Shown here: positions 16,320 through 24,755 of the stretch, piece after piece | Layout of the letters: every line of letters starts with the position of its first letter | How positions within the stretch are numbered: position 1 is the first letter of the stretch | Source: Acidobacteriota bacterium | Lineage (GTDB): Bacteria > Acidobacteriota > Polarisedimenticolia > JBFMGF01 | Direction of reading: 5' to 3' | NCBI GenBank assembly: GCA_040752675.1 | Contig: JBFMGF010000008.1 | Location: 1 to 45,520, forward strand | Length of the DNA stretch: 45,520 nt | Made by a program: the position numbers and the translations under genes | Notes under the pieces: model-generated | What the model saw: only the letters and a program-made list of their open reading frames with translations | Databases searched by the model: none | Told to the model about the DNA's origin: nothing

Positions 16320-17105
16320 ATGGACGAGAACTGCAGGATCGACAGGAAAAACGATTCTCATTTTCTCTATTTCCCTCTGCTGGAGCGTATGCCCCATGTT
16401 CGACATGTTCTCTTCCTGAATCACTCCAGGCTGTATCCGGGAAAAGATAGGGCTTTGCGCAACTGCCTCTCAGAAGAGGATCTCTCTGGAGGGGAGCTCT
16501 TGAAAGCCCTGGATCTGCCGGCATCGGCCCTGGTCTCCCTGCAACAGGTTCACGGGAAACGCTGCATTGCGGTATCAGAAAGAAATGCCTCGCTGGTTCA
16601 GAGTTCAGAAGGGGACTGCCTGATTACTTCGGAGAAGGGAATTGCCATAGCCGTGCATACGGCTGATTGCTTTCCCGTGATGATCGTCGATGCTGAAGCG
16701 AAAGCTGTCGCCTGCATCCATGCAGGCTGGCGAGGAATCGCAAGCGGCATAATCGAGGTGGCACTCGAACGAATGATGGAGGTTTACTCCTGCCGGATGA
16801 ATGAAATGGTTGTCACCATCGGACCGGGGATCGAGAAGTGCTGCTATACAGTAAGGGAGGACCTCCTCGATGCATTCCAAAAGCAGGGAGTTGCTTTGGA
16901 GCGCTTCATAACAGGCGACGGTGATAGATCGTTCCGCCTCTCTCTTCGGGAGATCATTCAGGATAAGCTCCAGCGATCGGGAGTAAAACACCATGAGATC
17001 CATCACACAGGATTGTGCACCTGCTGCTCTCCCCTGAATCTTCCATCTTACAGAAGAGATGGAATGGCAGCAGGATGCATCCTCTCGGCTATCATGCTCC
17101 TTTGA
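16320..17105 (+). CDS. pgeF: peptidoglycan editing factor / multicopper-oxidase-like PgeF
   Basis: A 261-residue cytoplasmic protein of the YfiH/DUF152 family. The three zinc ligands expected of the family are visible: H78 in QQVHG, C117 in HTADCFPVM and H134 in HAGWRG. The GPGIEKCCYTV, CTCC and PSYRRDGMAAG elements complete the signature. Members have purine-nucleoside phosphorylase/deaminase activity in vitro, and the E. coli protein prevents wrong amino acids in peptidoglycan stem peptides. The start is uncertain: the ATG at 16320 has only a weak GTGGGA site, and the N-terminal 20 residues are not conserved-looking. It stands 89 bp before gmhA, which has its own promoter. Confidence 0.9.
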   Translation: MDENCRIDRKNDSHFLYFPLLERMPHVRHVLFLNHSRLYPGKDRALRNCLSEEDLSGGELLKALDLPASALVSLQQVHGKRCIAVSERNASLVQSSEGDCLITSEKGIAIAVHTADCFPVMIVDAEAKAVACIHAGWRGIASGIIEVALERMMEVYSCRMNEMVVTIGPGIEKCCYTVREDLLDAFQKQGVALERFITGDGDRSFRLSLREIIQDKLQRSGVKHHEIHHTGLCTCCSPLNLPSYRRDGMAAGCILSAIMLL

Positions 17106-17125
17106 GAAGAAATGAGGATTGCCAG

Positions 17126-17154
17126 TTGACAGTGAGGAGCCTTTCTCTGATAAT
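17126..17154 (+). promoter_or_regulatory. sigma70-type promoter of gmhA
   Basis: TTGACA (17126-17131) and GATAAT (17149-17154) are separated by 17 bases. The start would fall near 17161, about 34 bases before the gmhA ATG, and AGAAGGA is the ribosome site. Confidence 0.6.
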
Positions 17155-17194
17155 CTGATGATCTGACTATCTAAACGTTAAGGAAGAAGGAACG

Positions 17195-17788
17195 ATGAGG
17201 AAGAGATATTCATCAATCATCGATAATGCAATCAGGGATCACGTTTCGCTCGTCGAAGCCTTTTTCAAAGAAGGTCTCAGTAAGCTTGTGACTCTCGGCG
17301 ATGCGATCGCCTCATCGCTCGAGGCAGGCGGCAAAGTTCTTCTTTTCGGAAATGGCGGCAGCGCAGCCGATGCCCAGCATATCGCCGCAGAGCTCGTCAA
17401 CAGGCTCGAGAAAAACAGAAAGGCTATTCCTGCGATCGCGCTCACAACGGACAGCTCGATCATCACGAGCATCGCGAACGATATTTCGTTTCGCGCAATA
17501 TTCGCCAGGCAGATAGAAGCTCTCGGCAAAGCCGGGGATATCGCTATCGGGATCAGCACGAGCGGAAAATCTAGAAATGTTTACCTGGGACTCAAGACGG
17601 CTTCACGAATGGGGCTCGCAACGGCTGCTCTTCTGGGTCGTGATGGTGGGGAGATCAAGAGCGTCGCATCCATTCCGATTATCGTCAGGGGAAAAGATAC
17701 CCAGAGGATCCAGGAGGTTCACGCCATCATCGGCCACCTTATCTGCCAGATCGTCGAAACCCGACTTATCCAAGGCAAACGCTATTAA
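17195..17788 (+). CDS. gmhA: phosphoheptose isomerase (sedoheptulose-7-phosphate isomerase)
   Basis: A 197-residue SIS-domain enzyme that converts sedoheptulose 7-phosphate to glycero-manno-heptose 7-phosphate for the lipopolysaccharide inner core or other heptosylated polymers. The N-terminal helix precedes the phosphate-binding loop FGNGGSAADAQHIAAELVNR; the GmhA-type histidine and glutamate are in this segment. ISTSGKSRNV is the second sugar-phosphate loop, and IIGHLICQIVE near the C terminus carries the second conserved histidine. The presence of this enzyme supports a heptose-containing envelope. The stop codon shares TTAA with the convergent TPR gene. A DiaA-like SIS protein is the main alternative. 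Confidence 0.9.
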   Translation: MRKRYSSIIDNAIRDHVSLVEAFFKEGLSKLVTLGDAIASSLEAGGKVLLFGNGGSAADAQHIAAELVNRLEKNRKAIPAIALTTDSSIITSIANDISFRAIFARQIEALGKAGDIAIGISTSGKSRNVYLGLKTASRMGLATAALLGRDGGEIKSVASIPIIVRGKDTQRIQEVHAIIGHLICQIVETRLIQGKRY

Positions 17789-19032
17789 AGGCCGCCGAGC
17801 AGCACCTTCACAGCTTCAGCATCGGGGGAACCCGGATTGAGATCTACGAACTTCTTGAAGTGGCTCTTGGCCTCTTCTATTTTCCCTGATGCGAGAAGGA
17901 GATAGCCAAGCTGCAAATGTGCTCCTGCATGATTCGGATTCAACTCAACGGCTTTTTGGAAAGCCTCCATAGCATTAGCCTTGTCACTTGCCGTGATATT
18001 CTTCTTGTTGATGATGGAGACCCCCACATTGTAGTAGATGGTATCGGCATTCCTGGGGTTCAGTTCGATGACTTTCCTGTAGGCTTGCTCCGATCTGGTG
18101 TAATCCCCTTTCCTGCTGTAGATCCTCCCGAGAGCGATGTATGCATTGACATCGTCAGGATATTGCTCGATGATCTTCTGATATACCGCTTCGGCGTTCC
18201 CCTCTTGGCCACTCTCCATGTACAGCTCAGCCAGCCCGCTCAGGACTCTGGAGCTGTCAGGAGAGATCTCCAGCTCCTTCTTCAGCTCTTCTACCGCTGA
18301 TGGAATCTCTCCCTTCTTTCTAAGGATGTTCGCGAGCGAATAGTGCATCATGGGAAGTTTTGGATCTATGGCCAGGGCCTTTCTCAGAGATTCCGCTGCA
18401 TCATCAAGCCTTTTCAGTTCCATGAAGATTTTGCTCATCTCCAGATAGATGGTGGCGCTTTTCTCCTCCGTGGAAGCCTTTTCATAGAGCTCTATCGATT
18501 CCTCCAGTTTTCCCTGCGAGTAAAGGGAGCGAGCCCTGTCAAGTGTGGAGAGCTGGATGACCTCAGGGGGAGCAGTTGCCGCATCTTCGCCGGCAATCTC
18601 CACGATACCCTGTTCAAAAGAGGATCTGGGAGCAACAATGAAATCTATGATGACCTTGCCCCCCGGTTTAGCTATGATCTGGGGATGGTTCTGCGTGATT
18701 CCAAGATCCGTGTCCACGTTTGTTAAGAGTTCTTTCCTGGAATCCCTGCTCTCCACCTTGATGTGCCTCACGAGGTATCCCTCTATGATGGGATACATCC
18801 TCCATGTCCCTGGTTCATGATATAGAAGCATGGGGTTATAGAACTCCCCCCTTTTGTTCGTCATCATCTCCGTCTTAACGCCAGCAATGGCCACATGCTC
18901 GCAGACTATCTTCACCTTTGCCATGGGATTCCCCTGGTCATCCTTGACTGTCCCTTCCACCTCAGTAGTCTGAGCAAAGACAGGAATCCAGACCAAAAAA
19001 AGAGAGAGGATCATCATTATGATCTTTCTCAT
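17785..19032 (-). CDS. exported TPR protein with carboxypeptidase-regulatory-like domain
   Basis: A 415-residue periplasmic or surface protein. A signal peptide (1-20, ending VFAQ) is followed by a CarboxypepD-reg-like beta domain (about 22-135; EVEGTVKDDQGNPMAKVKI is its typical opening) and then by about six tetratricopeptide repeats (about 160-412) such as GRIYSRKGDYTRSEQAYRKV. TPR arrays serve as protein-binding scaffolds; the partner is unknown. It has its own strong promoter and a GGAG ribosome site. The neighbours (gmhA, iron operon) give no hint. Proteins of this plan are common in Acidobacteria-like genomes. Confidence 0.82.
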   Translation of the reverse strand: MRKIIMMILSLFLVWIPVFAQTTEVEGTVKDDQGNPMAKVKIVCEHVAIAGVKTEMMTNKRGEFYNPMLLYHEPGTWRMYPIIEGYLVRHIKVESRDSRKELLTNVDTDLGITQNHPQIIAKPGGKVIIDFIVAPRSSFEQGIVEIAGEDAATAPPEVIQLSTLDRARSLYSQGKLEESIELYEKASTEEKSATIYLEMSKIFMELKRLDDAAESLRKALAIDPKLPMMHYSLANILRKKGEIPSAVEELKKELEISPDSSRVLSGLAELYMESGQEGNAEAVYQKIIEQYPDDVNAYIALGRIYSRKGDYTRSEQAYRKVIELNPRNADTIYYNVGVSIINKKNITASDKANAMEAFQKAVELNPNHAGAHLQLGYLLLASGKIEEAKSHFKKFVDLNPGSPDAEAVKVLLGGL

Positions 19033-19097
19033 ACTCGCTCCACCGGTGAGGAGAGATTCATCACATTTATCCCTTCATGATGATCACAATTAAAAAA

Positions 19098-19126
19098 ATT
19101 ATATATTGCCCTGACGGGTTGTGCAA
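19098..19126 (-). promoter_or_regulatory. sigma70-type promoter of the TPR gene
   Basis: On the minus strand TTGCAC (19121-19126) and a perfect TATAAT (19098-19103) stand 17 bases apart. It lies just past the dtxR stop codon, so the TPR gene can be transcribed separately from the iron operon. Confidence 0.6.
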
Positions 19127-19129
19127 CGA

Positions 19130-19777
19130 TCAGATCTTCTTAACATAGATGCTGGATGCGATTGGATAATCGATGGCGATTGTGGTCTCACCGATCTCGA
19201 TGACGAATGAGGGGTTTCTCTGATGCATCTTGACGATGGAACCGGGGATGATCCCGAGCGCGCTCAACTTGTTGAGGCGGTCATGATGTTTGGGAGCTAT
19301 GAAGACAATCTTGCCTTTTTCTCCAAGCTGAAGATTGGTTAAAGGCTTTACGAGAGGTTCCAGTTCCGTTTTAAGAACGCTGCAACATTGCCCCGATGGA
19401 ATCACCTTTCCGTGCGGGCAATGCGAGGGGTGGCTCAGGAACGTGCAGACAGAATCCGTGACGGAGGGGGAGAGGATGTGCTCGAACTCGCATGCCTGAC
19501 TTTCCACATCTTCTTCTGAAACTTCAAAGAGGGTGGACAGCAGCAACTCGGCAAGCCTGTGCCTCCTGATGATCTCCTTTGCCAGATCCTCGCCTCTTTC
19601 CGTCAACTCTATCTTCTCCGTCTCCCACCTGATAAGCCTATTCCTGGCCATTTCCTGAAGGAATTCCCCGGAAGGACTTACCTTGGTCCTCTTCTGGAGT
19701 TCGGAATAGGACACTTCTCCTTCTTCCTGCATGGTCCAAATCTCCTCCAGAAGCTCCTCAATGTTCTTATCCATCAT
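19130..19777 (-). CDS. DtxR/IdeR-family metal-dependent repressor
   Basis: A 215-residue regulator. An N-terminal winged helix-turn-helix (about 5-65) is followed by the metal-binding/dimerisation domain, with H73 in RRHRLAE and C96-x-x-E99-H100 in ACEFEH. These correspond to the DtxR residues C102, E105 and H106; a cysteine at that place suggests iron rather than manganese sensing. The C-terminal part (about 140-215) is a FeoA/SH3-like domain with LGIIPGSIVKM. The repressor closes the fur-feoB-ribbon operon; its ATG (two adjacent, 19777 or 19774) directly follows the stop of the small zinc-ribbon gene. No separate feoA gene is present, so the SH3-like domain is the only FeoA-type sequence here. 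Confidence 0.9.
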   Translation of the reverse strand: MMDKNIEELLEEIWTMQEEGEVSYSELQKRTKVSPSGEFLQEMARNRLIRWETEKIELTERGEDLAKEIIRRHRLAELLLSTLFEVSEEDVESQACEFEHILSPSVTDSVCTFLSHPSHCPHGKVIPSGQCCSVLKTELEPLVKPLTNLQLGEKGKIVFIAPKHHDRLNKLSALGIIPGSIVKMHQRNPSFVIEIGETTIAIDYPIASSIYVKKI

Positions 19778-19984
19778 TCACCTTCTCTTCTTTTTGCTCA
19801 ATCCAAATATCTTCCTGAACAAACTCGCTATTTTCGATTCATCCGGGAATTGATAGTTGCACCTGGGACACCAGATGATATCACATCCGGAATGAAGCGG
19901 GCATGCTGAACAGGGGATTTCCCCTTTCTCAAATCTATGCCCGCAAAGCGGACACTTATATATCTTCTCATTCGAGGACAACAT
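19778..19984 (-). CDS. small cysteine-rich zinc-ribbon protein between feoB and dtxR
   Basis: A 68-residue protein with seven cysteines: C11-x-x-C14, C25-x-x-C28, C34 and C39-x-x-C42, plus H31. The spacing predicts a double zinc ribbon or rubredoxin-like knuckle, followed by a basic amphipathic tail ending KKKRR. It overlaps the feoB 3' end by 17 bp and ends one base before dtxR, so it is co-translated with the iron transporter. Small cysteine-rich proteins such as FeoC occur beside feoB, but this one is not a winged helix. Metal sensing or an iron-sulfur/zinc accessory role is only inferred from context. Confidence 0.72.
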   Translation of the reverse strand: MLSSNEKIYKCPLCGHRFEKGEIPCSACPLHSGCDIIWCPRCNYQFPDESKIASLFRKIFGLSKKKRR

Positions 19985-21923
19985 CTAACCACCTGAGAAC
20001 GAAATTTAAGAGTCCACCGATCAGAATGGCAAAGGGGAAGATGAATGCAGCCACGATTGCAGCAACTTTTAGACCTTTTTCTTTTATAATCATGAAGAAG
20101 TTGGCTATGCAGGGAATGAAGAGCGTGATGGTGACGAGGCTGACCACGATCTGCACGGGGTCGAGGAGAGCTTCCTCCGCCATCCGGTACAGTCCTGCAG
20201 CACCAAAATCCCTCCTGAGGAAGCCGATCAGAAAAGATTCGGCTGCCTTTTCAGGCAGTCCGAGGAAGCCGCTGACGATGGGTGCGGCCACTTTCTCGGA
20301 GACCAGCAGGATCCCCAGTCTGTCGGATACAAAGAGTATGACTGTTCCTAGAATGAAGAGAGGAACCGCTTCTTTGAGATACCATTCCATCCTCGCCAGC
20401 GTCTTGGTGATCAGGTTGGAGATCTTCGGCCATCGCAGCGGCGGGATCTCCAGGATGAAATCGGAACTCTTCCCCGGGATGATCTTCGATGCGAGTAGAC
20501 CGACAATGAAAATGACGGAGATGATGACAGAGATCCACAGGAACATCGCCTTCCATGAAAGCGCTCCGAGCATGGCCAGGATCACCGTGAGCTGGGCCGA
20601 GCATGGCACGCCGAGGGCCAGGAGAAGGATGACGATCGTTTTTTCCTTTTTCGTCTCGAGGATCCTGGTCGTCAGCGTAGCCATGGTATCGCAGCCGAAG
20701 CCGAGTATCATCGGAAGGACGGCTTTGCCATTCAGCCCCATGATCCTGAAGATCCTGTTGATCATGGCGGCAAGCCTGGGCAGATACCCGGAGTCCTCCA
20801 GTATCCCGAAGGCTATGAAGAAGGTCACGACGATCGGGAGTATGATGGCAATTGAATAGGTAAGAGCCATTGTGACGACTCCGTACTCCCCCACGAGAAA
20901 ATCTCTCAGAAGCCTGAAGGGGATATACCTGTCGGAAAGATTCACTGAGATCGGATTGATGAACCTACCAAACAGGGTCTCCTCGAAGAAGTTGACACAG
21001 ATGGAAGCTCCGAAGATCCCCACGAAAAGGTAAAGCAGATACAGGACGAATCCGAGCACCAGCAATCCCCAGAAGGGATGCATCGAGACACTCTCTGCCA
21101 GTCTCCTGAATCTGCTATCCTGCCTCTCTTCCGCTCTTTTGATTTGCCGGGAGATCCGGGTTGCCATTCTCATCCTAGTCATATTCACGTGGTACAGGAT
21201 GGACTCCATGTAAGATCTGCTCAGCTCCTCCCTTTCCTTCTCAATGGCCTCAAGAGCAGCTTTTCCTCCCCTCTCTTCAAGCCAGCGGACGAGAGATTTA
21301 TCACCGCAGAGAAGCATCAGGGCGACGGATCTCCCGGAGATGGAAGAATCCGGAATAAGAGGAAGGATTCGCCTTATCGCTTCTTCGATCCTTCTATCAT
21401 ACTCGATCTTGAGCCTGGACTGCCTCGGGATCAGGATATGATGCTTCAACCGAGATATTCCTTTTCCCCGAACGGCAACGGTCCGCACGATGGGAACTCC
21501 CACGACCTCTTCCAGTCTTTTCTCATCGATGTCAATTCCCCGGCTTTTCGCCTCATCGGACATGTTGAGGCACAGGACGAAGGGAACTCCCATTTCGGAG
21601 AGCTGAAGGGAAAGGAAGAGTCCCCGTTCCAGGTTCTTGGCATCGGCAACCTGAACGACGCTGCTGGATCCCCCTGTGAGGAGCATGTCTCTCGTTACCC
21701 TCTCCTCTTCGGACATAGGAACCAGGCTATTGATCCCCGGAGTATCCAGAATGACAAGATCTCGATCCTTTAGAAGGAGTCCTCCCTTAGATATCTCCAC
21801 CGTCGTTCCAGGATAATTAGAAACGGTGACGTATCTTCCTGTCAGCGCACCGAAGATGACACTCTTCCCCACATTGGGATTTCCCAGCAGGATCACCCTG
21901 GATTTTTCATCTATCTTCTTCAT
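19968..21923 (-). CDS. feoB: ferrous iron transport protein B
   Basis: A 651-residue Fe(II) transporter. The N-terminal GTPase has all G motifs: GNPNVGKS, NYPGTTVE, DTPGI, and NMSD for guanine specificity. A helical spacer follows (to about 290), then the membrane core with two Gate repeats: GYLPRLAAMINRIF, GFGCDTMATLTTR and VPCSAQL. It is about 100 residues shorter than the E. coli protein at the C terminus, which is common. The start is placed at 21923, where ATG overlaps the fur stop (ATGA); a longer frame to 21968 adds only a charged tail without a ribosome site. The operon partners (fur, dtxR) fit iron uptake. Confidence 0.94.
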   Translation of the reverse strand: MKKIDEKSRVILLGNPNVGKSVIFGALTGRYVTVSNYPGTTVEISKGGLLLKDRDLVILDTPGINSLVPMSEEERVTRDMLLTGGSSSVVQVADAKNLERGLFLSLQLSEMGVPFVLCLNMSDEAKSRGIDIDEKRLEEVVGVPIVRTVAVRGKGISRLKHHILIPRQSRLKIEYDRRIEEAIRRILPLIPDSSISGRSVALMLLCGDKSLVRWLEERGGKAALEAIEKEREELSRSYMESILYHVNMTRMRMATRISRQIKRAEERQDSRFRRLAESVSMHPFWGLLVLGFVLYLLYLFVGIFGASICVNFFEETLFGRFINPISVNLSDRYIPFRLLRDFLVGEYGVVTMALTYSIAIILPIVVTFFIAFGILEDSGYLPRLAAMINRIFRIMGLNGKAVLPMILGFGCDTMATLTTRILETKKEKTIVILLLALGVPCSAQLTVILAMLGALSWKAMFLWISVIISVIFIVGLLASKIIPGKSSDFILEIPPLRWPKISNLITKTLARMEWYLKEAVPLFILGTVILFVSDRLGILLVSEKVAAPIVSGFLGLPEKAAESFLIGFLRRDFGAAGLYRMAEEALLDPVQIVVSLVTITLFIPCIANFFMIIKEKGLKVAAIVAAFIFPFAILIGGLLNFVLRWLDVVLE

Positions 21924-22381
21924 CGGCTCTTTCTTATCGTCATGCTTGTTGCGTCGCGCGTCCTGCATTTCTCGCAGATACCCTGGATTTCATGGCTGTG
22001 CCTGAGCGGCAGGAACCCCATTTCCAGACAGATCTTCTCCTGGATCTCTTCCAGTTTCCCGCTTCGGAATTCGAAGACACTACCGCATTCAAGACAGAGT
22101 AAGTGGTCATGATGCGGATGACCGTGACAGTGTTCGTAATAGCTCCATCCCTTCTCTGCTTCGACGCTTCTCACCATCCCGCTGGCGATCAGATGTTGGA
22201 GCGTCCTGTAAATGGTGGCTCGTGAGACTTTGATCTTTCTCTTCCGAAATCCTGCAAGAAGTTCGCTCACCTTGAAATGGCTGTGCCTGGAGAAGATCTC
22301 ATGGAGGATCTGGAATCGCTGGCCAGTCTTCTTCAGATTCTTCCCCGAAAGATAGTTCTTGAAGCTGGAGATATGGTGCAT
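21920..22381 (-). CDS. fur: Fur-family metal regulator
   Basis: A 153-residue repressor. The N-terminal winged helix carries SRATIYRTLQHLIASGMV, the standard DNA-recognition motif. The regulatory part has the HPHHDHLLCLECG metal/dimer segment and a second CEKC, giving the two CxxC pairs that hold the structural zinc. As an iron sensor it would act on feoB, its downstream neighbour, and probably on itself through the dyad next to its promoter. PerR or Zur cannot be excluded from sequence alone; the operon with feoB favours Fur. A GGAG site lies six bases before the ATG. Confidence 0.92.
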   Translation of the reverse strand: MHHISSFKNYLSGKNLKKTGQRFQILHEIFSRHSHFKVSELLAGFRKRKIKVSRATIYRTLQHLIASGMVRSVEAEKGWSYYEHCHGHPHHDHLLCLECGSVFEFRSGKLEEIQEKICLEMGFLPLRHSHEIQGICEKCRTRDATSMTIRKSR

Positions 22382-22399
22382 ACAGACTCCACAATGTAT

Positions 22400-22416
22400 T
22401 TGAGACTCCGTCTCAA
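22400..22416. promoter_or_regulatory. dyad operator overlapping the fur transcription start
   Basis: TTGAGAC-tcc-GTCTCAA is a perfect seven-base inverted repeat, two bases beyond the -10 hexamer, so it covers the expected start point. It can also be read as a 7-1-7 arrangement, TGAGACT-c-CGTCTCA, close in form to the Fur 7-1-7 consensus TGATAAT-n-ATTATCA. It is the natural binding site for Fur or DtxR of this operon. Confidence 0.55.
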
Positions 22417-22417
22417 T

Positions 22418-22446
22418 AATATAACCGCGCGCAGATGCGCTGTCAA
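22418..22446 (-). promoter_or_regulatory. sigma70-type promoter of fur-feoB-ribbon-dtxR
   Basis: On the minus strand TTGACA (22441-22446) and TATATT (22418-22423) are separated by exactly 17 bases. The short leader of about 30 bases contains the dyad operator and a GGAG ribosome site. Confidence 0.68.
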
Positions 22447-22520
22447 TGCTCTGGGAAATTTGCCCTTTCCTGGACTTACGCTATAATTTCAGAAATTTTA
22501 AAAAGGAAGGAAAGCAACAT

Positions 22521-24245
22521 CTACATCATCAGGACGATCCCATCCTTCGCGGCTTCCATGTACTGATTTAGGAGAACTATCTCCTTCAGGGTCCCATCCG
22601 GAATCCTGAAGATCGTCTTCATTAGATACCCGAGGGTATCTTCCTTCTTCCCGCCGATCAGCATCTGCCAGAGCCCTTTTTTCTTGGGGAAGATCACGAT
22701 TCCCACTTCTTCCTCAGGTGCTATGCCGGCTTTTTCCTTGGCGATCTCGATGGCTCGATTAAGGCCGCCAATCTCATCGACCAGGCCGAGCTCCAGGGCC
22801 TGTTCCCCCGTCCAGACCCTTCCCTTGCCGATGCGATCGATATCTTCATCGCTCTTTCCCCTTCCCTCGGCTGCCTTGTGGATGAACTGCCGGTAGAATG
22901 CGTATATCTGATCCATGAGTAGCTTCCTCTGCTCTTCTGAGAATCCGACGTAAGAGGAAAAGATGTCGGCATTTTCTCCCCTCTTTATAAGCTCCTTGTT
23001 CCATCCGATCCAATCGTAGAAGCCTCTCATGTTGAACTTGCCTGCGATCACGCCGATGGAGCCAGTAAGAGTTCCAGGTTCCACAACAATGGTATCCGCA
23101 CCCATCGAGATGTAGTAGCCCCCCGACCCGGCGACGCCGGACATTGAGACGACGAGCGGAATCTGTTTCCTGGTGATCTGTGTCTCGCGCCAGATGACGT
23201 CTGAAGCGATCCCGGAACCTCCAGGGCTATCCACTCTCATGACGACCGCCTTGATGGAACCATCCTTTCTGATCTTTTCAAAAGCCCCGGCAATCGTATC
23301 AGATCCCATCATCTTTCCCCAGTATGGACTGGATGATGACTCTCCGGAAACGATGCTCCCGGTCGCATAGAGGATAGCAATCTTCTTTTTCCCTCTTATT
23401 TTTCCAAAGGCATCGCTCTTCTTGTACGTATCGACAATCACCTTATGGTATTCGGCGCCGAATTGTTCCTTCAGCATATCTTTGATCTCATCGTGATACT
23501 TCAACTCATCAACCAGTTTGGCATTCAAGGCTTCCTGTGGCGTCAATAAGCCTCTATCGATTATCTTCTTGATCTCCCCTTCAGATATCTTCCTTGCAGA
23601 CGATACATCCTTAATGAATCTATTGAAGAGGCTGTCCATGAGCGAGTTCATCATCTCCCGGTGAGCATCGGACATCGAATCCCTCGTCAGGAGATCCGAG
23701 GCGGTTTTGTATTCCGCAACATGCTCGAACTCCGCCTTGATGCCAAGCTTTGCCAGGGTTCCTTTCAGAAAGGATGTTTCCGTCAGGAGTCCCGTCAAAT
23801 CGAGGAAGCCTGCCGGCATCATGTAGATTCTGTCCGATCCCGTCGCCAAGTAGTAATCGGACATTCCACCCACCTCCATGAAAGCCACCAGCGGCTTCTC
23901 CGATTTCTTGAACGAGGCCAGAGCGTCCCGTAGTTCCTGGATCTTAGCCCAGGAGATATCTGAGCCACCGACTCTCATGTATATTCCTCTGATCCTCTCA
24001 TCACCGGCAGCTTTCTCGATGCAATCGAGATGGTCCTTGAAGGTGTTTTGCTCTCCTTCAAAGAGCTTCTCGAAGGGATTATCCGATCCCTCCTCTAAAA
24101 TCTCACCCATGATATCAAGGAAGAGGACACTGTTGCTCCGGATGCGGGGTCCAGCCGTGGCTGTTATGACGACAGCCACTCCCACGGCAACGAATACTAT
24201 CAGGAAGATTCCGATGGCAATAAACCATCTTGCCTTTCTACTCAT
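22521..24245 (-). CDS. sppA: signal peptide peptidase SppA, 67-kDa type
   Basis: A 574-residue membrane-anchored serine protease that degrades cleaved signal peptides. One N-terminal membrane helix (about 7-30) is followed by two tandem ClpP-like S49 domains. The general-base lysine is K180 in AEYKTAS of the first repeat, and the nucleophile is S374 in VAGSGGYYIS of the second; VDSPGGSG and GTLTGSIGV surround it. The start is at 24245 rather than 24266 because GGAGG lies six bases upstream. It is the long E. coli-type enzyme rather than the short Bacillus type. Downstream fur has its own promoter; mgtC lies 54 bp upstream. Confidence 0.93.
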   Translation of the reverse strand: MSRKARWFIAIGIFLIVFVAVGVAVVITATAGPRIRSNSVLFLDIMGEILEEGSDNPFEKLFEGEQNTFKDHLDCIEKAAGDERIRGIYMRVGGSDISWAKIQELRDALASFKKSEKPLVAFMEVGGMSDYYLATGSDRIYMMPAGFLDLTGLLTETSFLKGTLAKLGIKAEFEHVAEYKTASDLLTRDSMSDAHREMMNSLMDSLFNRFIKDVSSARKISEGEIKKIIDRGLLTPQEALNAKLVDELKYHDEIKDMLKEQFGAEYHKVIVDTYKKSDAFGKIRGKKKIAILYATGSIVSGESSSSPYWGKMMGSDTIAGAFEKIRKDGSIKAVVMRVDSPGGSGIASDVIWRETQITRKQIPLVVSMSGVAGSGGYYISMGADTIVVEPGTLTGSIGVIAGKFNMRGFYDWIGWNKELIKRGENADIFSSYVGFSEEQRKLLMDQIYAFYRQFIHKAAEGRGKSDEDIDRIGKGRVWTGEQALELGLVDEIGGLNRAIEIAKEKAGIAPEEEVGIVIFPKKKGLWQMLIGGKKEDTLGYLMKTIFRIPDGTLKEIVLLNQYMEAAKDGIVLMM

Positions 24246-24299
24246 TTTTTCCTCCGAATCATTCACATAGAGATTTTACGAAAAGACGATGATTTTGTT

Positions 24300-24746
24300 T
24301 TATTCTTTATTTCTCAGGAATCTCTGCTCGATCCTTCCAATGGCAAGAAGAACGATCAGGATGATGATCGTCGCCGTGAGCGCCGCCGTGTAGAAACCGC
24401 ATCCGACGGCAAGACCGACCCCGGTGACGCTCCAGATGGTCGCAGCCGTCGTCAAACCTTTGATGGATCCCCTCGATTGAAGGATGACCCCTGCCCCGAT
24501 GAAACCGATTCCCGTGATGACCTGAGCTGCGATCCTTCCTGGGTCGGAAGCTGTTGTTCCATAGATCTTCGTCACGTAGATGGAGATGATCATGATCAGC
24601 GCTGAACCCAGGCTGATCAGAGCGTTTGTCCTCAATCCGGCCGGTTTCTCATGGATCTCGCGTTCGAAGCCGATGAGACCGCCAAGAATGGAGGCAATGA
24701 GAAGTTTGATCGCCACATCCTGAAATAGCGCGAATTCGTTTCCCAT
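24300..24746 (-). CDS. MgtC/SapB-family membrane protein
   Basis: A 148-residue inner-membrane protein with four or five helices. The family core is visible: LGGLIGFEREIHEKPAGLRTNALISLGSAL near the N terminus and GIGFIGAGVILQSRGSIKGLTTAATIW in the middle. The extra C-terminal ACT-like domain of virulence MgtC is missing, so this is the short SapB form. Such proteins have been linked to magnesium stress and ATP-synthase control in pathogens, but a function outside pathogens is not known. It lies 9 bp downstream of rng. Confidence 0.85.
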   Translation of the reverse strand: MGNEFALFQDVAIKLLIASILGGLIGFEREIHEKPAGLRTNALISLGSALIMIISIYVTKIYGTTASDPGRIAAQVITGIGFIGAGVILQSRGSIKGLTTAATIWSVTGVGLAVGCGFYTAALTATIIILIVLLAIGRIEQRFLRNKE

Positions 24747-24755
24747 CGATTCTCC

